From Vespula vulgaris (lineage: Eukaryota; Arthropoda; Insecta; Hymenoptera; Vespidae), in NCBI RefSeq assembly GCF_905475345.1, contig NC_066586.1, positions 16,864,312 to 16,928,311 on the forward strand: a DNA stretch of 64,000 bases, written 5' to 3'. Of the stretch, positions 49,639 through 61,777 are shown piece by piece. Positions within the stretch are counted from its first letter, which is position 1. Every line of letters begins with the position of its first letter. The notes under the pieces were generated by a model that was not told the DNA's origin, did no database searches, and saw nothing but the letters and a program-made list of their open reading frames with translations. Both the position numbers and the translations under genes were made by a program.

Positions 49639-50492
49639 TATTATATACCGCCGATGTTATTTCGCTTATCCCCGTGTAGAATTTAAGTTGCTAACGATGA
49701 AAACATTCGGAAAACGATTACTGAATTTCAAGCGGGATGACGCGTCGCGAACCGTAAAACAAACCGGCTAGTTGAATCATCGTCGAGCGTAACTGTAACC
49801 TCGCACGATTGTCTCGAAAATCGTGCTCGTATAAGGACGCGAAAACAATCCGTCGAGCATTACGCCGTGTATGTCGGTATTCCTAGATTGTCACCATTCA
49901 AGTAATAATCTGTGATAGTACGTACTCCCTCTTCGTTTCCAATGGCGACCTCTAGGGTCCCTAAAAGTTAATCTAAAATGTAAATAATCTCATACGATTT
50001 TAATCGTTTATCTAGTACGTCAGATGGCGCTTAAATCGCGTCGATAACGTCGTCAACTTTCCAAACTCTCAATAAATTTCTTTCTCTTATCTTGGCAGCA
50101 TTGATTGAAAAAAAAAAACAATTTTTATTTCGTTACCAACTTTGTTAACTTGATCGAAGAGAGCTACTAACCTCTGTAATATTTTAAGTTAGATACGCAT
50201 AAATATTTTTATTCCATTTAACTTATCGTAAAAGAAGTCATGTATGTAAATAAATTTTTTATAGATTACGAACATTAATCGGATATAAGTAGAATTTTTA
50301 TTAATAAGTTGTAAGTGAGAGTGAGATAAGTTAAATAATTGAGCGAAATCGTTCTGTCTTACTTGAAATATTTTATATCGTGACCTTTTAATATTTACTA
50401 TCATTGACAATATCTGAAAATGTTATAGATATTTCTAAATTTTTATTTTTATTTTCTTCTATAAGATAGTAAGGACGTAGAATCTATCGAAG
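49639..50492. promoter_or_regulatory. Divergent promoter region WDR48 / CD2BP2
   Basis: 854 bp between start codons on opposite strands. GC-richer DNA at 49.64-50.07 kb adjacent to WDR48 probably holds its core promoter; the CD2BP2-proximal part is AT-rich. No separate gene seen. Confidence 0.6.
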
Positions 50493-51917
50493 ATGTTGAA
50501 ACGTACGTTCGAAGAAATGGAAGCTGCGATAAATGATAGACAACCGGTCCAAAATTCTTTAGATTCGGATGAAGAGGATGAGGAAACCAATGAGGATACT
50601 TATAATGTGATGGATGAAAATGAGTTTGAAGGTATTAAACTTTTAAGTCTTAGATTTATATCTAAATTCGTTAAAGATCTTTTAAAAAGTCAAAGAAACG
50701 ATAACGAATGACCGACAATATTTGTAGGTGCCGAAGATGGTCCGACTGCTCCAGAAGCAAACGTGGGTTTCACGGCATTTAATATGAAAGAAGAATTGGA
50801 GGAAGGACATTTTGACAAAGAAGGTCATTACTTATGGAAAAAAGAAAAACAAATACGAGATAATTGGTTGGACAACATAGATTGGGTTCAGGTTGGTTAT
50901 GGTTCTTTCTTTCTTCTGCTTTATGAAGCTTCATGATGATTTATAGGTGAAACCTAGATCAAATATAACAAAAAAATTAAAAGAGGAATCTCATGGATTG
51001 GCCGATAGCGATAGCGACGATGATGGAGCAGACATTACGTTTGATCCAGTTCATCTGTACAAACAAATATTAGATTATCTACAACCTGGAGAAACAGTAT
51101 CTAAAGCATTATGTAGACTTGGTAAATTTTATTATTTCATAAAATACATTCTTTTCTATAGTAGATCGTATATACATATATATGAGTGTGTGTATGTATA
51201 TATTTGTATTTATATTCATATTTACTTTACCTTTAGGCAAAGGTAAAAAGAGATTAACGAATGCCGAAAGGTGGAAGAAAAAAAAGGAAGGAAAAAGTTT
51301 ACAAACGGATGATCACAATTCTGCACAAATAACTAAGCTAACAGAATTAGCAAACGAGCTATTAACGCGTACTGGCAATATGGACATATATCAAGAAAGT
51401 TATGAGCAAATAAACAAAAAGGTAAATTATTTTGCATTGCATTCTAAATTATTTCTTTTTACATACTCTGTTGTCATAGGTGGAAGATCGTGAGAAGCAC
51501 TCTCATCCTTCTAAAAAAGAGGCAGATTTAGACATGTATGCCGATGACTTTGATGTAAAAGAGAAAGCAAAATTAGATGAAAAAGACACGGATAATGGTA
51601 AATTGATATTTATATAATTTATAATATATTTGAAGATTATCATTATTACATATATTTGTGTTATATTTCAAATAGATAAAAAATTGGCAAGTACGAAGTC
51701 AGAAAATACGAAAAACGAAGATGAGGTAGAAGATGTGACATGGGAATTAAAGTGGTCGCAAGAAGAAGATGCCGAAGTACATGGCCCACATACATCTGAA
51801 CAAATGCATGCATGGGCAAAGGAAGGTTATTTTAAAAAAGGTGCATGGGTAAGAAGAACAGGTCAACAAAATCAGTTTTATAGTGCTGCGAGAGTGGACT
51901 TTGAATTATATCTGTGA
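50493..51917 (+). CDS. CD2BP2: CD2BP2 / U5-52K spliceosomal GYF-domain protein, 6 exons, 340 aa
   Basis: Assembly factor of the U5 and U4/U6.U5 snRNP (yeast Lin1). Exons 50493-50631, 50728-50891, 50947-51121, 51237-51421, 51480-51597 and 51676-51917 join in phase. The 340 residues match the human protein (341). Conserved blocks: DGPTAPEANVGFTAFNMKEELEEGHFDKEG, WLDNIDWVQ, the acidic SDSDDD patch, LQPGETVSKALCRLG and NAERWKKKK. The C-terminal GYF domain (residues about 280-340) reads GPHTSEQMHAWAKEGYF...GAWVRR. The GP..S..M..W...GYF signature binds PPG[W]-type proline ligands of splicing factors. The exon 2 donor is gttggt, weak after GT. No anomaly otherwise. Confidence 0.96.
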
Positions 51918-52340
51918 CATATGACATGTACAATTGAAAATCTTGTCACCTTTTACTTTTGTAATATCAAATTAATTACCTTTTAACAAAAAATTTAATC
52001 TTTGTGTATACGCCTCCAAAGTTATCTTTATGAATAAGTTCGGTATATATAGCGTATTATGTTTAATATATATTTACTCCACAACATTTTATGAAATTTG
52101 CGAAAGTACATTAAAATTCGACATTTACTGTAATATAATCTAATTCTGCCTGTCTATTTATGATCAGTGATTATAATGTTCATTCCATGTCAAATATATG
52201 TATATTACATTCCATCCGTAATCATTCTTAAATATCATACCAATTTGAAGTTATAATCTCTTTTATTATTTATATAACGGAGTCGAATATTCATAATGAA
52301 TATAGCTTAAATGAATATTGTATTCTTACCCAATGTTACG

Positions 52341-52343
52341 CGC

Positions 52344-52371
<28 letters not shown>
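52341..52371. repeat. (GT)n microsatellite
   Basis: About 14 GT units beginning with gcgcgtgtg. Confidence 0.95.
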
Positions 52372-52374
<3 letters not shown>

Positions 52375-55286
52375 AATAAATATTATATATATATTTGTAT
52401 ATATATATATATAATATAATTTTATAATCACGATGGCACGAAGATACTAAAAAAATAGGTTTAAACACATATATGTAGGTATAACATAGATATACCGGCA
52501 CGTATGCGATTCTATTTATTTTCTTACCTGCATTACTAATGCCCTTATTATAAAGAGCATCCCATGTGGCACTTAAGGCGGAGAAAAACTAATCACATGC
52601 TGGCGAGACTTCCTGCGCACATGCCGACAGAAATGGAACGAAAGAAACTTATGGCCTCTACGCGGAGTGTCGTAGTTCTAAATAAGACACGAGACTAAAT
52701 CTATTTGTACCACGAGCTGCAAATCTGTAGTCTAGTCATATTTTTTGAATGTCGCGTTCGAAGAGATCTTCAAAATACAAAGAGGGTAATACTACGTAAA
52801 TATGTACAAGAAATCTTTACAGACATTCGTACACAAGGGTCACAAGAAGGACGGACTAATGGACGATAAGAAGCAAGATCAATGAATGTGTAAGAGAAAA
52901 ATAAAAATATATATTATATATATAAATAAAATAAACAATGTGTATATCCTTTCAATTTGATCGATTAACATTTTCAAGGTTTATTTCAAGATGTAAAACG
53001 AATAAATTAATAGTATCGAAAACGACAAAAAATGAAATCTATTAACAATTAAATGAAACGAAAAGAAGAAGACGTAATTACTTTGAAATCTATTTTCAAA
53101 CAACCATGTAGGTGTAAATAGCTGCAGAACAAATAGAAATATTAAATCAAGATATCAATCAAGCTTTATTTTATCGGCAGGTAATTTGTACGTTCTCCGT
53201 TATACTCGATGCATAATATAGAGAGTAATTTTTTATTTAGATGTCTTATATATTTTTATTAGCAATGTAAGAAATTTTTATACGGTTACTTAAAATAAAA
53301 TACCATGCATGTGCATTTTGGATCGTCGTTTCGTGCGACGAATATCCAAATTATATATATGCACACGCGTATAATACGTATACATATGTATATACATTTA
53401 TATGTATGAACATACATATATATATATACATATGTATCTATGTACGTACGTATGTATGTATATATATATATTTTTTTTTTTTAATATAATTCGTAATTAT
53501 AAATTCTCGTACTTTTTCTATATAACATCCGCACAAAAATTTCGAAGGATTAGTAGGTTGGACTCGCGACTGAATATAAAGTTAGGTTATATTTCTCAAA
53601 TATCGCACGATATGTACGTAAAAAGAAAAATTAATTATACGAGTTACTCGTTCGTAATCGCGATCGATAATAAATAATTGTGAGGAAATCGTAAATATAA
53701 ACAACTACGTTAGATACGTTTGAGAAGAGAACGTGATGAAACGGATGCAATGTACATACGTACATACGTACATACGTATGTAAATATACATACGTACATA
53801 CATATGTGAGCGCACGTGCATATGTATGTACATATATTTGGACCACGCTGGTACGTCTCGAATGTTTGAAATGACCTCGCGTCGACAAAGTACAACCAAC
53901 GACTCGTAAAAAAAAGTGTTCAACGTAATACTAAAAAAATATAATTATAAACGCAAAAATAGAGAAGAAGAGAGAGAGAGAGAGAGATAAGGGAATCGTC
54001 GAAAACGTAAATCGTGATTTCGCATTCGAAGTTTTGGACTAACGTTGTTAATAAAAAAATAAAAAAAAAAAAAGAAAGAAAAACAATTACGTATATATGA
54101 ATGTACAGAGCATAATAAAGAGAAATCTTAGATGAAGGAGACGACACATGGACGTTACGTACATATATATGTACAACATTAAAAGTACATTGAATTGAGT
54201 TTTATATATAACGTGTATATATATATGACAATATATATATATATATATATACATACATCATATATATACATAATATGGTAATATATGTATATACAGTATA
54301 TTATATATATATATAATTGAGTAAATATATTGTCATATACGTGTTGTTGAATGTGTATATATATACATATATCAATAAACAAATGTATCACGCGATCAGT
54401 CCCTTCCAAACCAGGAACGTGTACGGACAAGGACAAAGAAAGGATCATCGAACGAACACGTACGCATCATGGACGACAACAAATCGTATAAGCCGATTTC
54501 ATGAGTTCTAAACAATTGGTACAGTTATTCGATCGATCCCGACCGAGAGACATCTTGAAAACGATCTCTCCAAAGGTAACCTCAACAAATTATCTAACCA
54601 ATTTTAATCGACATGTATGTACTTATGTATGCGTGTATATATTTTTGTGTGACGTATATACGTATGTATATATGGTGTGTGCGTTGTACATACTTATGTA
54701 CTAATTGAACCGATGATTATACGAAAGTGATCCTCTTAATTGTAAATTTATTAGAGATATCAAACGACATTAATATATCGTCACAAACGTTATTCTTAAT
54801 ATTATTAAAATAACATGAAATAGAAATATTTTTCAAGAGTAAATATATTTACTTCTTTTCTCTGTGCTCGTCAATATATATATATATATATTATACATAA
54901 AAAAATAATATTCCAATAATTATAATAATTCAAATCCGTCGAAATATGTATCTCAAAATGAAAAATATATACGACTTAGATCACTTTCATAATCATCGGA
55001 TCATTATTATATTCTTTCGATGTATTACTCATATTATTATAACCTCTCAAACGAGGTTCAATCGAAGCTTTTTTCATACGTCGTTTAATTAGCGTAGTAC
55101 ACGCAGAGGATACGTAATAATGATACGAGTCTTAAAAACGACGAAAAGATACGAAAAATTTGAATCGATCTGGCAGAATATATATAATATATTTTTATTT
55201 TTTCGCTATATGAAATCGGCGCTCATAAAGTGTGTATATGTATTAGAAAAAGATCTGTGTGTGTGAAAGAAAAAGAAAGAGATAGC

Positions 55287-55288
<2 letters not shown>

Positions 55289-55346
<58 letters not shown>
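55289..55346. repeat. (GA)n microsatellite
   Basis: About 28 GA units. Confidence 0.95.
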
Positions 55347-55349
<3 letters not shown>

Positions 55350-56051
55350 TACAGATAAAGATAGAACATGGACATTTATACGAAGGTTTACTTACACGAG
55401 AAACGTGACGTACATTCGATATTTCGTTATATGTACATATAAAAATAACCTTCATCATCGTTTTCGTCGTCATCGTCGTCATCGTCGTGACTTCCCTCTC
55501 ATCTTCTTCGTACGACACATATAGCAGTAGCAATAGCAGCAACAGCAACAGTAGCAACGACGACACCCTTACAAAAATGTTCTCCCTTTCTGTTTCTCTC
55601 TTTATCTTTTTTTTTTCTTTTCCTCTCCCTCTTTCTCTTTCTCTCATTCTCGCTCTTTCCTATACCTATATTCTCGAATAACTTTCTTTGGCCCTTTAGC
55701 CCTACAAATTTCTTCTCCCTTCTATTTTCTTCCTTATTTTATGCGATTGAACGTACGGATATCTTTCGTGATAGGCAATGTGAAAGTTAAAGAGAGAAAG
55801 AGAGAGAGAGAGAGAAGAGGGGAGAAGAGAGAATATGTAATCTCTTTCTCTATCTGTCTATCTCTTTCTTTCTTACTACGCGTTATCACGTATTCTGAAT
55901 GATGGCAAGGGTGAAGAGAATCGAAAAGTTGATGGACGCTCTCGAGAAAGAACGAACGTGTGTATGTATATATATATATATATATATATGGTTAAATTTT
56001 TTGCTCCTTCGTCCCTTAGTGTATCCAATAAAGTCAAAAAGTATCTGTTCG

Positions 56052-56085
<34 letters not shown>

Positions 56086-56139
56086 TATATATTTAATATA
56101 TACAATATACATATAAATAAATATATATATAGGTATGTA

Positions 56140-56140
<1 letters not shown>

Positions 56141-56190
<50 letters not shown>
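56141..56190. repeat. (TA)n microsatellite
   Basis: About 24 TA units. Several further TA tracts lie between 55.95 and 57.0 kb. Confidence 0.9.
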
Positions 56191-56194
<4 letters not shown>

Positions 56195-56703
56195 GGTATG
56201 TAGTTTACGCGTGTAGGCGAAAGAAAAATAGGAAGATGTTAGAAGGGAGGAAGCGCCGTTATACGAGCGTTTTCCCTCTTACACGGTCCTCTTCCTCCCC
56301 CTTTCCTTTTTTCTCCTCCTTCTCTTCCTTCTCCTTCCTTCATCCTCCTCTTTCATCTCGCCTCGTTCCTTCGTTCCTTAGCGAGATGCACGTAGCGTGA
56401 CTAACCGTCGTGACTAACGAGCCAGGCCCGACTCTATACCCCTTCCCTTCTTTTCCTTTTTCTTCATTCCTTCCTTTCCTTCCTCCTCGTTGAAAGTAAA
56501 CTCGCCTAACCGAGCGAAAGAGCACGATGATCGTTCGAAATATTTCCAGATTCCAACGTTTAGTCCAGAGCATACTTCTGCCAGAGTGGACGCTTCCTAT
56601 TCTGTTACTACTCGACACAACGTTTCGATTCTTTTGCTACCCCTCCTAAATCTTTTTCCCTCTTTCTTTCTCCTTTCCTTTCTTTCTATTTTGTTTCTCT
56701 TTT

Positions 56704-56740
<37 letters not shown>

Positions 56741-57281
56741 ATTTCTGATCCTCCCGATCTCCACCCTTTTCTATTCTTCAGTAAATCACGAATACATCCT
56801 ATTCGGATAATATATTCCCATGCATCATGGATGCACCTTATCCGGATAATGCATTCCTCTTTCTATATTCATACACGTACACGACGATATATCATTATTA
56901 TATTCTCGATCTAAAGAATACGTTTGTGAATATGTATTTATGTATTTGTATAGATTATATATATATGTATATATATATGTATATATATGTAATATATATG
57001 TACATACATGTTTGTGTGTATATATGTGTGCTAAGAAATCTTACTACAATTCGTTAGTTTCGTTCGTTTATACATTTACGTAAGAAAGGTAGGATTGATT
57101 TATGGTAGCGTTAAGAAAAAGAAAAAGTGGGAAAAGAATTAAAGGAAACAAGAAGGAAGGAATGAAAGAAAGAAAAGAAACGAAGGAAGGAAGAAAAAGA
57201 GAAAGAAAGAAAAATGAGTTCAGGATTCTAAGTTAACTATTAAGTAAAGTATGTGCTTGTCGTATGTATTTACGTACGTAC

Positions 57282-57283
<2 letters not shown>

Positions 57284-57325
<42 letters not shown>
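57284..57325. repeat. (TA)n microsatellite
   Basis: About 20 TA units following a tacgtacgta motif. Confidence 0.95.
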
Positions 57326-57328
<3 letters not shown>

Positions 57329-57738
57329 AAAAAAATCCAATTCGAGATTATTCGGTCTCCGAATATTATTTTCTTGATTTTCATTTAGATCGGTCGTTCC
57401 AAAAATATCTCTCTCGATGGGGACCTTGTATATGTGTGTGTGTATGTGTGTGCGCGTTATTTTCTTTATCTTTTTCTTCCTTTTTTCTTTTTTTTATTTT
57501 TTCTTTTTTTCTGAATCGATCGTTCCTTCTACGAGAGCTAAGAAGAAAGAAAAAAAAGGCGTTGTCGTTGGACTCTCTCTCTTTCTCTCTCTCTCATATA
57601 CACATACTCTCATTCTCTCTCACTCTCTTTCTCTCTCTCTCTCTCTCGTCTCGTTAGAGAGAAGCAAGCTTCTCTCTGGCGTCGTTAGAAAACTCGACTC
57701 GTGTAAGCGTGTCACGAATGCAACTTCTTTTAAAGGAG

Positions 57739-57806
57739 TTGAGGCTCGGGGTTGGGGAGTTGGGGGTTGAAGGTTGGGGGTTGCGAGGTTAGGGGTTGGG
57801 GGTAGT
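57739..57806 (+). repeat. G-rich (GGGTT/GGTTG)n telomere-like tract
   Basis: About 65 bp on the plus strand built of gttgggg, gttgggggttg, ggttagggg and similar units. There are at least six runs of three to five G within 65 bp, so G-quadruplex formation is plausible. Confidence 0.8.
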
Positions 57807-58447
57807 CATAGGCGAACGACAAAAGAGATACGAAACAGGTAGGCGAGAGAGTGTGCATTCGCAAAGTCGTCCGGACATTTCTATCGAGAATTTCGATCCG
57901 AAGTTGTTCTCGTCTCTCGGATAGCTAGCTTCTCTTCTCCCTCTTCTCCTTTTGCTCCTCCTTCTTCTTCTTTTTCTTCTTCACTTCCTCCTTACGGCAT
58001 CTCCTCCTTTTAAGTTGCCGTCGAATTTGCGAAGTACATACACACGAATACGAAGCTTTTGGATTTTTCAAAGTCCCGTTGAAACGGAAACGTACACATT
58101 TTCGTTATATTACTGCACCGAATAATGCATGTATATTTCTCATTCGCCTTATCATCATTTTTCTTTATCATCATTATCGTCATATTCATTTTAATATTTG
58201 CATTTCCTTTCTCACTCGTAACTCTAAACGTAATACATATTTTTTTTCCTTTGTCAAACTTAACATTATAAATTAATAAATAAATATATATATATATATA
58301 TATATATTTGCGTGTTGCGTGTATGTATATATATTGTAGATATGTATATATATATATATATACATACTGCATATATGTGTATATATATATATATATAAGC
58401 TTATATTTGTAATTTGTATATAAATGTGTTTTTTTTTTTGTCGTTTT

Positions 58448-58486
<39 letters not shown>

Positions 58487-58544
58487 CATGTTATTATTCA
58501 GTATTAATTGTGTATATACCTAATGACAAAATTCGTATCTGTTA

Positions 58545-58553
58545 TTATTATTA

Positions 58554-58602
<49 letters not shown>

Positions 58603-58670
58603 TATTAGTACTATTGTTAATATTATTATAGTAATATCATCATCATCGTTATTATAATAATAATTATTAG

Positions 58671-58728
<58 letters not shown>

Positions 58729-58730
58729 GC
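58545..58730. repeat. (ATT)n microsatellites, two blocks
   Basis: Two ATT arrays (about 58550-58605 and 58672-58728) separated by related degenerate ATT/ATC sequence. Confidence 0.95.
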
Positions 58731-58975
58731 TTCAATTTACAAATCTCTTGAAGAAGGACCTTTCGCAATAATGCCCGCCATTTGGCGTATTGAACGGACT
58801 GCTGCTTGTTTTAAATATTACGCGCGGATTACTAAACTTAAGTTTTTGTTCCCTTTTAAGCGTGTCTTCCCTGCCAAAAAATTCGGCTAATTGTAAGTTA
58901 ATAGATAAATCGTCGGATTCGATTACGCGCGATAGCGACCTTATCATCATTCAAAAGATCTTTTTATTCGATCGA

Positions 58976-58978
58976 TAA

Positions 58979-59047
<69 letters not shown>

Positions 59048-59092
59048 ATAATAGATAGATAAATAGATAGATAAATCGATAGATAAATCGAT
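58976..59092. repeat. (ATAG)n microsatellite
   Basis: About 17 perfect ATAG units, then degenerate ones with AAAT and CGAT variants. Confidence 0.95.
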
Positions 59093-59800
59093 ATCGCGTT
59101 CTCGATGTCTGACGACTTTCAAATGGTATTATAGATGTGGGCCGATTTCGAGTCTCGATTGAATTTCACATTTGACATAGTCCGTACGAGAAACTTCTCC
59201 TTCTTATTTTTCTTTTTTTTCTTTCGTATATTTGCGCCTTCGAAGATCGTACGTTATTATTGGGCATCATCAATTTTTGGCAGGATCGTTTTTTAAAGGA
59301 ACGTGTGAAAGCAATATTTCCCGATGTAAATCGTCGTCCTTCGCGTTGGTGGTGGGGGAAGGGGTTAGTGGGGACGTACACTTGAGGTAGCCGATCGTTC
59401 ATCGAGAAATCTTTCATAGAGAGATTTCTCGATTTTCAAACGATGTTGAACGAATGAAGAGATAAAGAGATAGAGATAAATAGCGGGATAGAGATTTAGA
59501 AGGGAAGAAAGAAAGAGAAAGACAGAATGTGAAAGTGACTGAGAGAGAGAGAGAAAGAGAAAGAGAAATAATCTAATTTCGCTACACACTCTAGACGGGT
59601 TTGAAACGGACAAACGAGAAAGATAGAAACAGAAAGAGAAAGAGACTTTCTGCCTCTTTCTCTCTGTCTCTCTTTCACTCTCATACACTCTCTCTTTCTC
59701 TCTCTCTTTCTCTTTCCCCCAATGCTTTGATCCAACCAATTCGTCTAACTTTAAATTGCAAAATGAACGTTTGTTAGGTGCGTTGCACTCGCATCCGAAC

Positions 59801-59814
59801 ATCCATCCATCCAT

Positions 59815-59849
<35 letters not shown>

Positions 59850-59932
59850 CCCATCCGTCCGTCCGTCCGTCCATCCATCCGTCCGTTCATCTGTCCATCC
59901 ATCCCATCCATCCGTCCATCCGTCCATTCGAG
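59801..59932. repeat. (CATC/CGTC)n tetranucleotide array
   Basis: About 130 bp of catc units with C-G substitutions (cgtc). Not divisible by three, so translated frames repeat with period four residues (HPSI). Confidence 0.95.
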
Positions 59933-60101
59933 CCAGCTTCGACTCCGCTAGCTAGCTTTACGAAAATAAATACGAACGGCAGCTTTTACCCTCTCTTCTC
60001 TCGATTTTTATCGGATGCGCGAGATGAGTTTTATTTATTTATTTTTTTCTTTTTTCTTTTTTTTTGCTTTCTTTCTTTTCTATATAATTTACAACGCTGT
60101 G

Positions 60102-60136
<35 letters not shown>

Positions 60137-60230
60137 TATATATGTATATATATATGTATATTTATATTATATTATATTATATATATAATTATTTATATAT
60201 ACATATATATTTTATATATGTATATATGTA

Positions 60231-60236
<6 letters not shown>

Positions 60237-60272
<36 letters not shown>
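60237..60272. repeat. (TA)n microsatellite
   Basis: About 18 TA units within a 170-bp TA-rich block starting at about 60103. Confidence 0.9.
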
Positions 60273-60275
<3 letters not shown>

Positions 60276-60440
60276 GTGGTGTGGATTGTGCTCCCTCAAG
60301 TTGAGAATGCATCCTAGTTATCCTAGCGGCGCAACTATCTCGGAAGACATTTCATTTTCTTTCATTTACGTTTCGCGTATGCCTGTGCCACTCCCGGAAC
60401 AAGAGTGAAATAGACAGAGAGAGAAAGAAAGATGAAAAGA

Positions 60441-60472
<32 letters not shown>

Positions 60473-61777
60473 AGATAAAAAAAGATAGATGAAAGAGAGA
60501 GAGAAAATTCAACGTGTTACGTCATCGAGTACGCCGATCGATCGTCTTCGAACTTCGAGGTGGTAGGAAAAATCGTGAATTGCTGTTTTTCCTGCTGATA
60601 CGTCGAGCCTTTGACCGGGACCTACTGCAGTTGCTACTACTAATGTTGCTGCTAATATTACTATTACTATTACTACTTCTACTGCCATTACTAGTATTAC
60701 TGTTACTATTACTATTGCTACTGCTGTTACTCTTACATATACTAGTACTATACGGAATCTAAATTCTCTATTGGTATGGGTGAACGACGACGACGACAAC
60801 GAAATTTTCTCTCTTTCTCAAAGGGAATTTATGTAAATAAAAAAAAATATCCTCCTCGTATCTCTCCAAGAAACAAAAAAATAAATAGGACAAAAATAGA
60901 CAGAGAGAGAGAGGTATACCTACACTACGTGCATATCTATGGGATAGAACAAAAAAAAAAATAAAATAAAATAAAATAAAAAGAGAAAAATTCTTAGACA
61001 AATTCGAAACGAAACTCGTGAATATATTGAAATAAATAGTGCGACCTAACGGATTGGATGGATGTAACGGACCTCGTAGTCGATAACCGATATTCGATAT
61101 CACGGATCGTATCGCGTTGTCCGATCGTCGAAGTGTCTTTCAAAAGTTTCTTTTCTATCCGGTTACAACGACGACGAGGCGCGAGAGAGAGGGAGAGAGA
61201 GAAAGAAAATAATAAAATAAAAATAAAGAAATAACAACAGAAAAAAAACATGTATATATATATATAAAATCTAATCAAACATGTAGTAGATACGAATACG
61301 TATAGACACGCGCACACGGAAAGAAGAAGAAGAAGACACACACAATAGGTATCGACGAGCTATCTCAGACATTTCCAAAGTCACTATACGCGAACGGAGA
61401 GGCGAGTAAGTTGGCTCTCGAAAAGATCGAAGAAGCGCAGCTGTTCTCGTCGAACGAAACGACGAGTGAGAGAGAGAGAAAGAGGTTAAGGGAGTGAAGG
61501 AGGTAGGGAGAGAGAGAGAGAGAGAGAAGATAGAGATAGATAGATATTCGTTGGAAAAGCGCGATTGGAATCTCGATTTGGTCGAGACCATTTTAACGTA
61601 AAACGAAATCAAGGGGAACACACATTCTCTCTTTCTCTTTCTCTTTCTTTGTCTTTCTCTTTCTCTTGTCTCTTTTCCTCTATCTCTATTTCTTTCTTTC
61701 TTTCTTTCTTTCTTTGTTTCTATCTACGTATCTCTATCTCTGTTCGTCTCACATTCACTTCCCATCCACATCTTCGT

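Larger units (their letters stand above)
51918..61777. other. Gene-poor desert rich in microsatellites
   Basis: About 9.9 kb without a supportable gene. The first 200-400 bp are probably CD2BP2 3' UTR. A small non-repetitive, GC-richer patch sits at 52.55-52.75 kb. The rest is dominated by TA, GA/CT, ATT, ATAG, CATC and GT repeats, pyrimidine tracts (56.26-56.36, 56.64-56.77, 57.45-57.65 kb) and a G-rich stretch at 57.74-57.80 kb. The last part (below 61777) includes the 3' flank of the LRR gene. Its many open frames are Tyr/Ile/His or Ser/Leu repeats. Confidence 0.6.

Noticed and set aside
53402..54704. Several His/Tyr/Ile-rich frames
   Set aside because: They translate TA/TG/TACG simple sequence; no coding signature.
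59365..60133. Frames reading HPSIHPSI and GWMDGWMDG
   Set aside because: Both are readings of the CATC tetranucleotide array.
60300..60408. Possible short plus-strand coding segment (RMHPSYPSGATISEDISFSF...)
   Set aside because: About 35 complex codons only, no acceptor or partner exon found, and the upstream part is TA repeat.
60509..60799. 96-codon minus-strand frame ending GQRLDVSAGKTAIHDFSYHL...
   Set aside because: Half is a translated TAC/ATT trinucleotide repeat; the rest has no family match I can see and no good donor.
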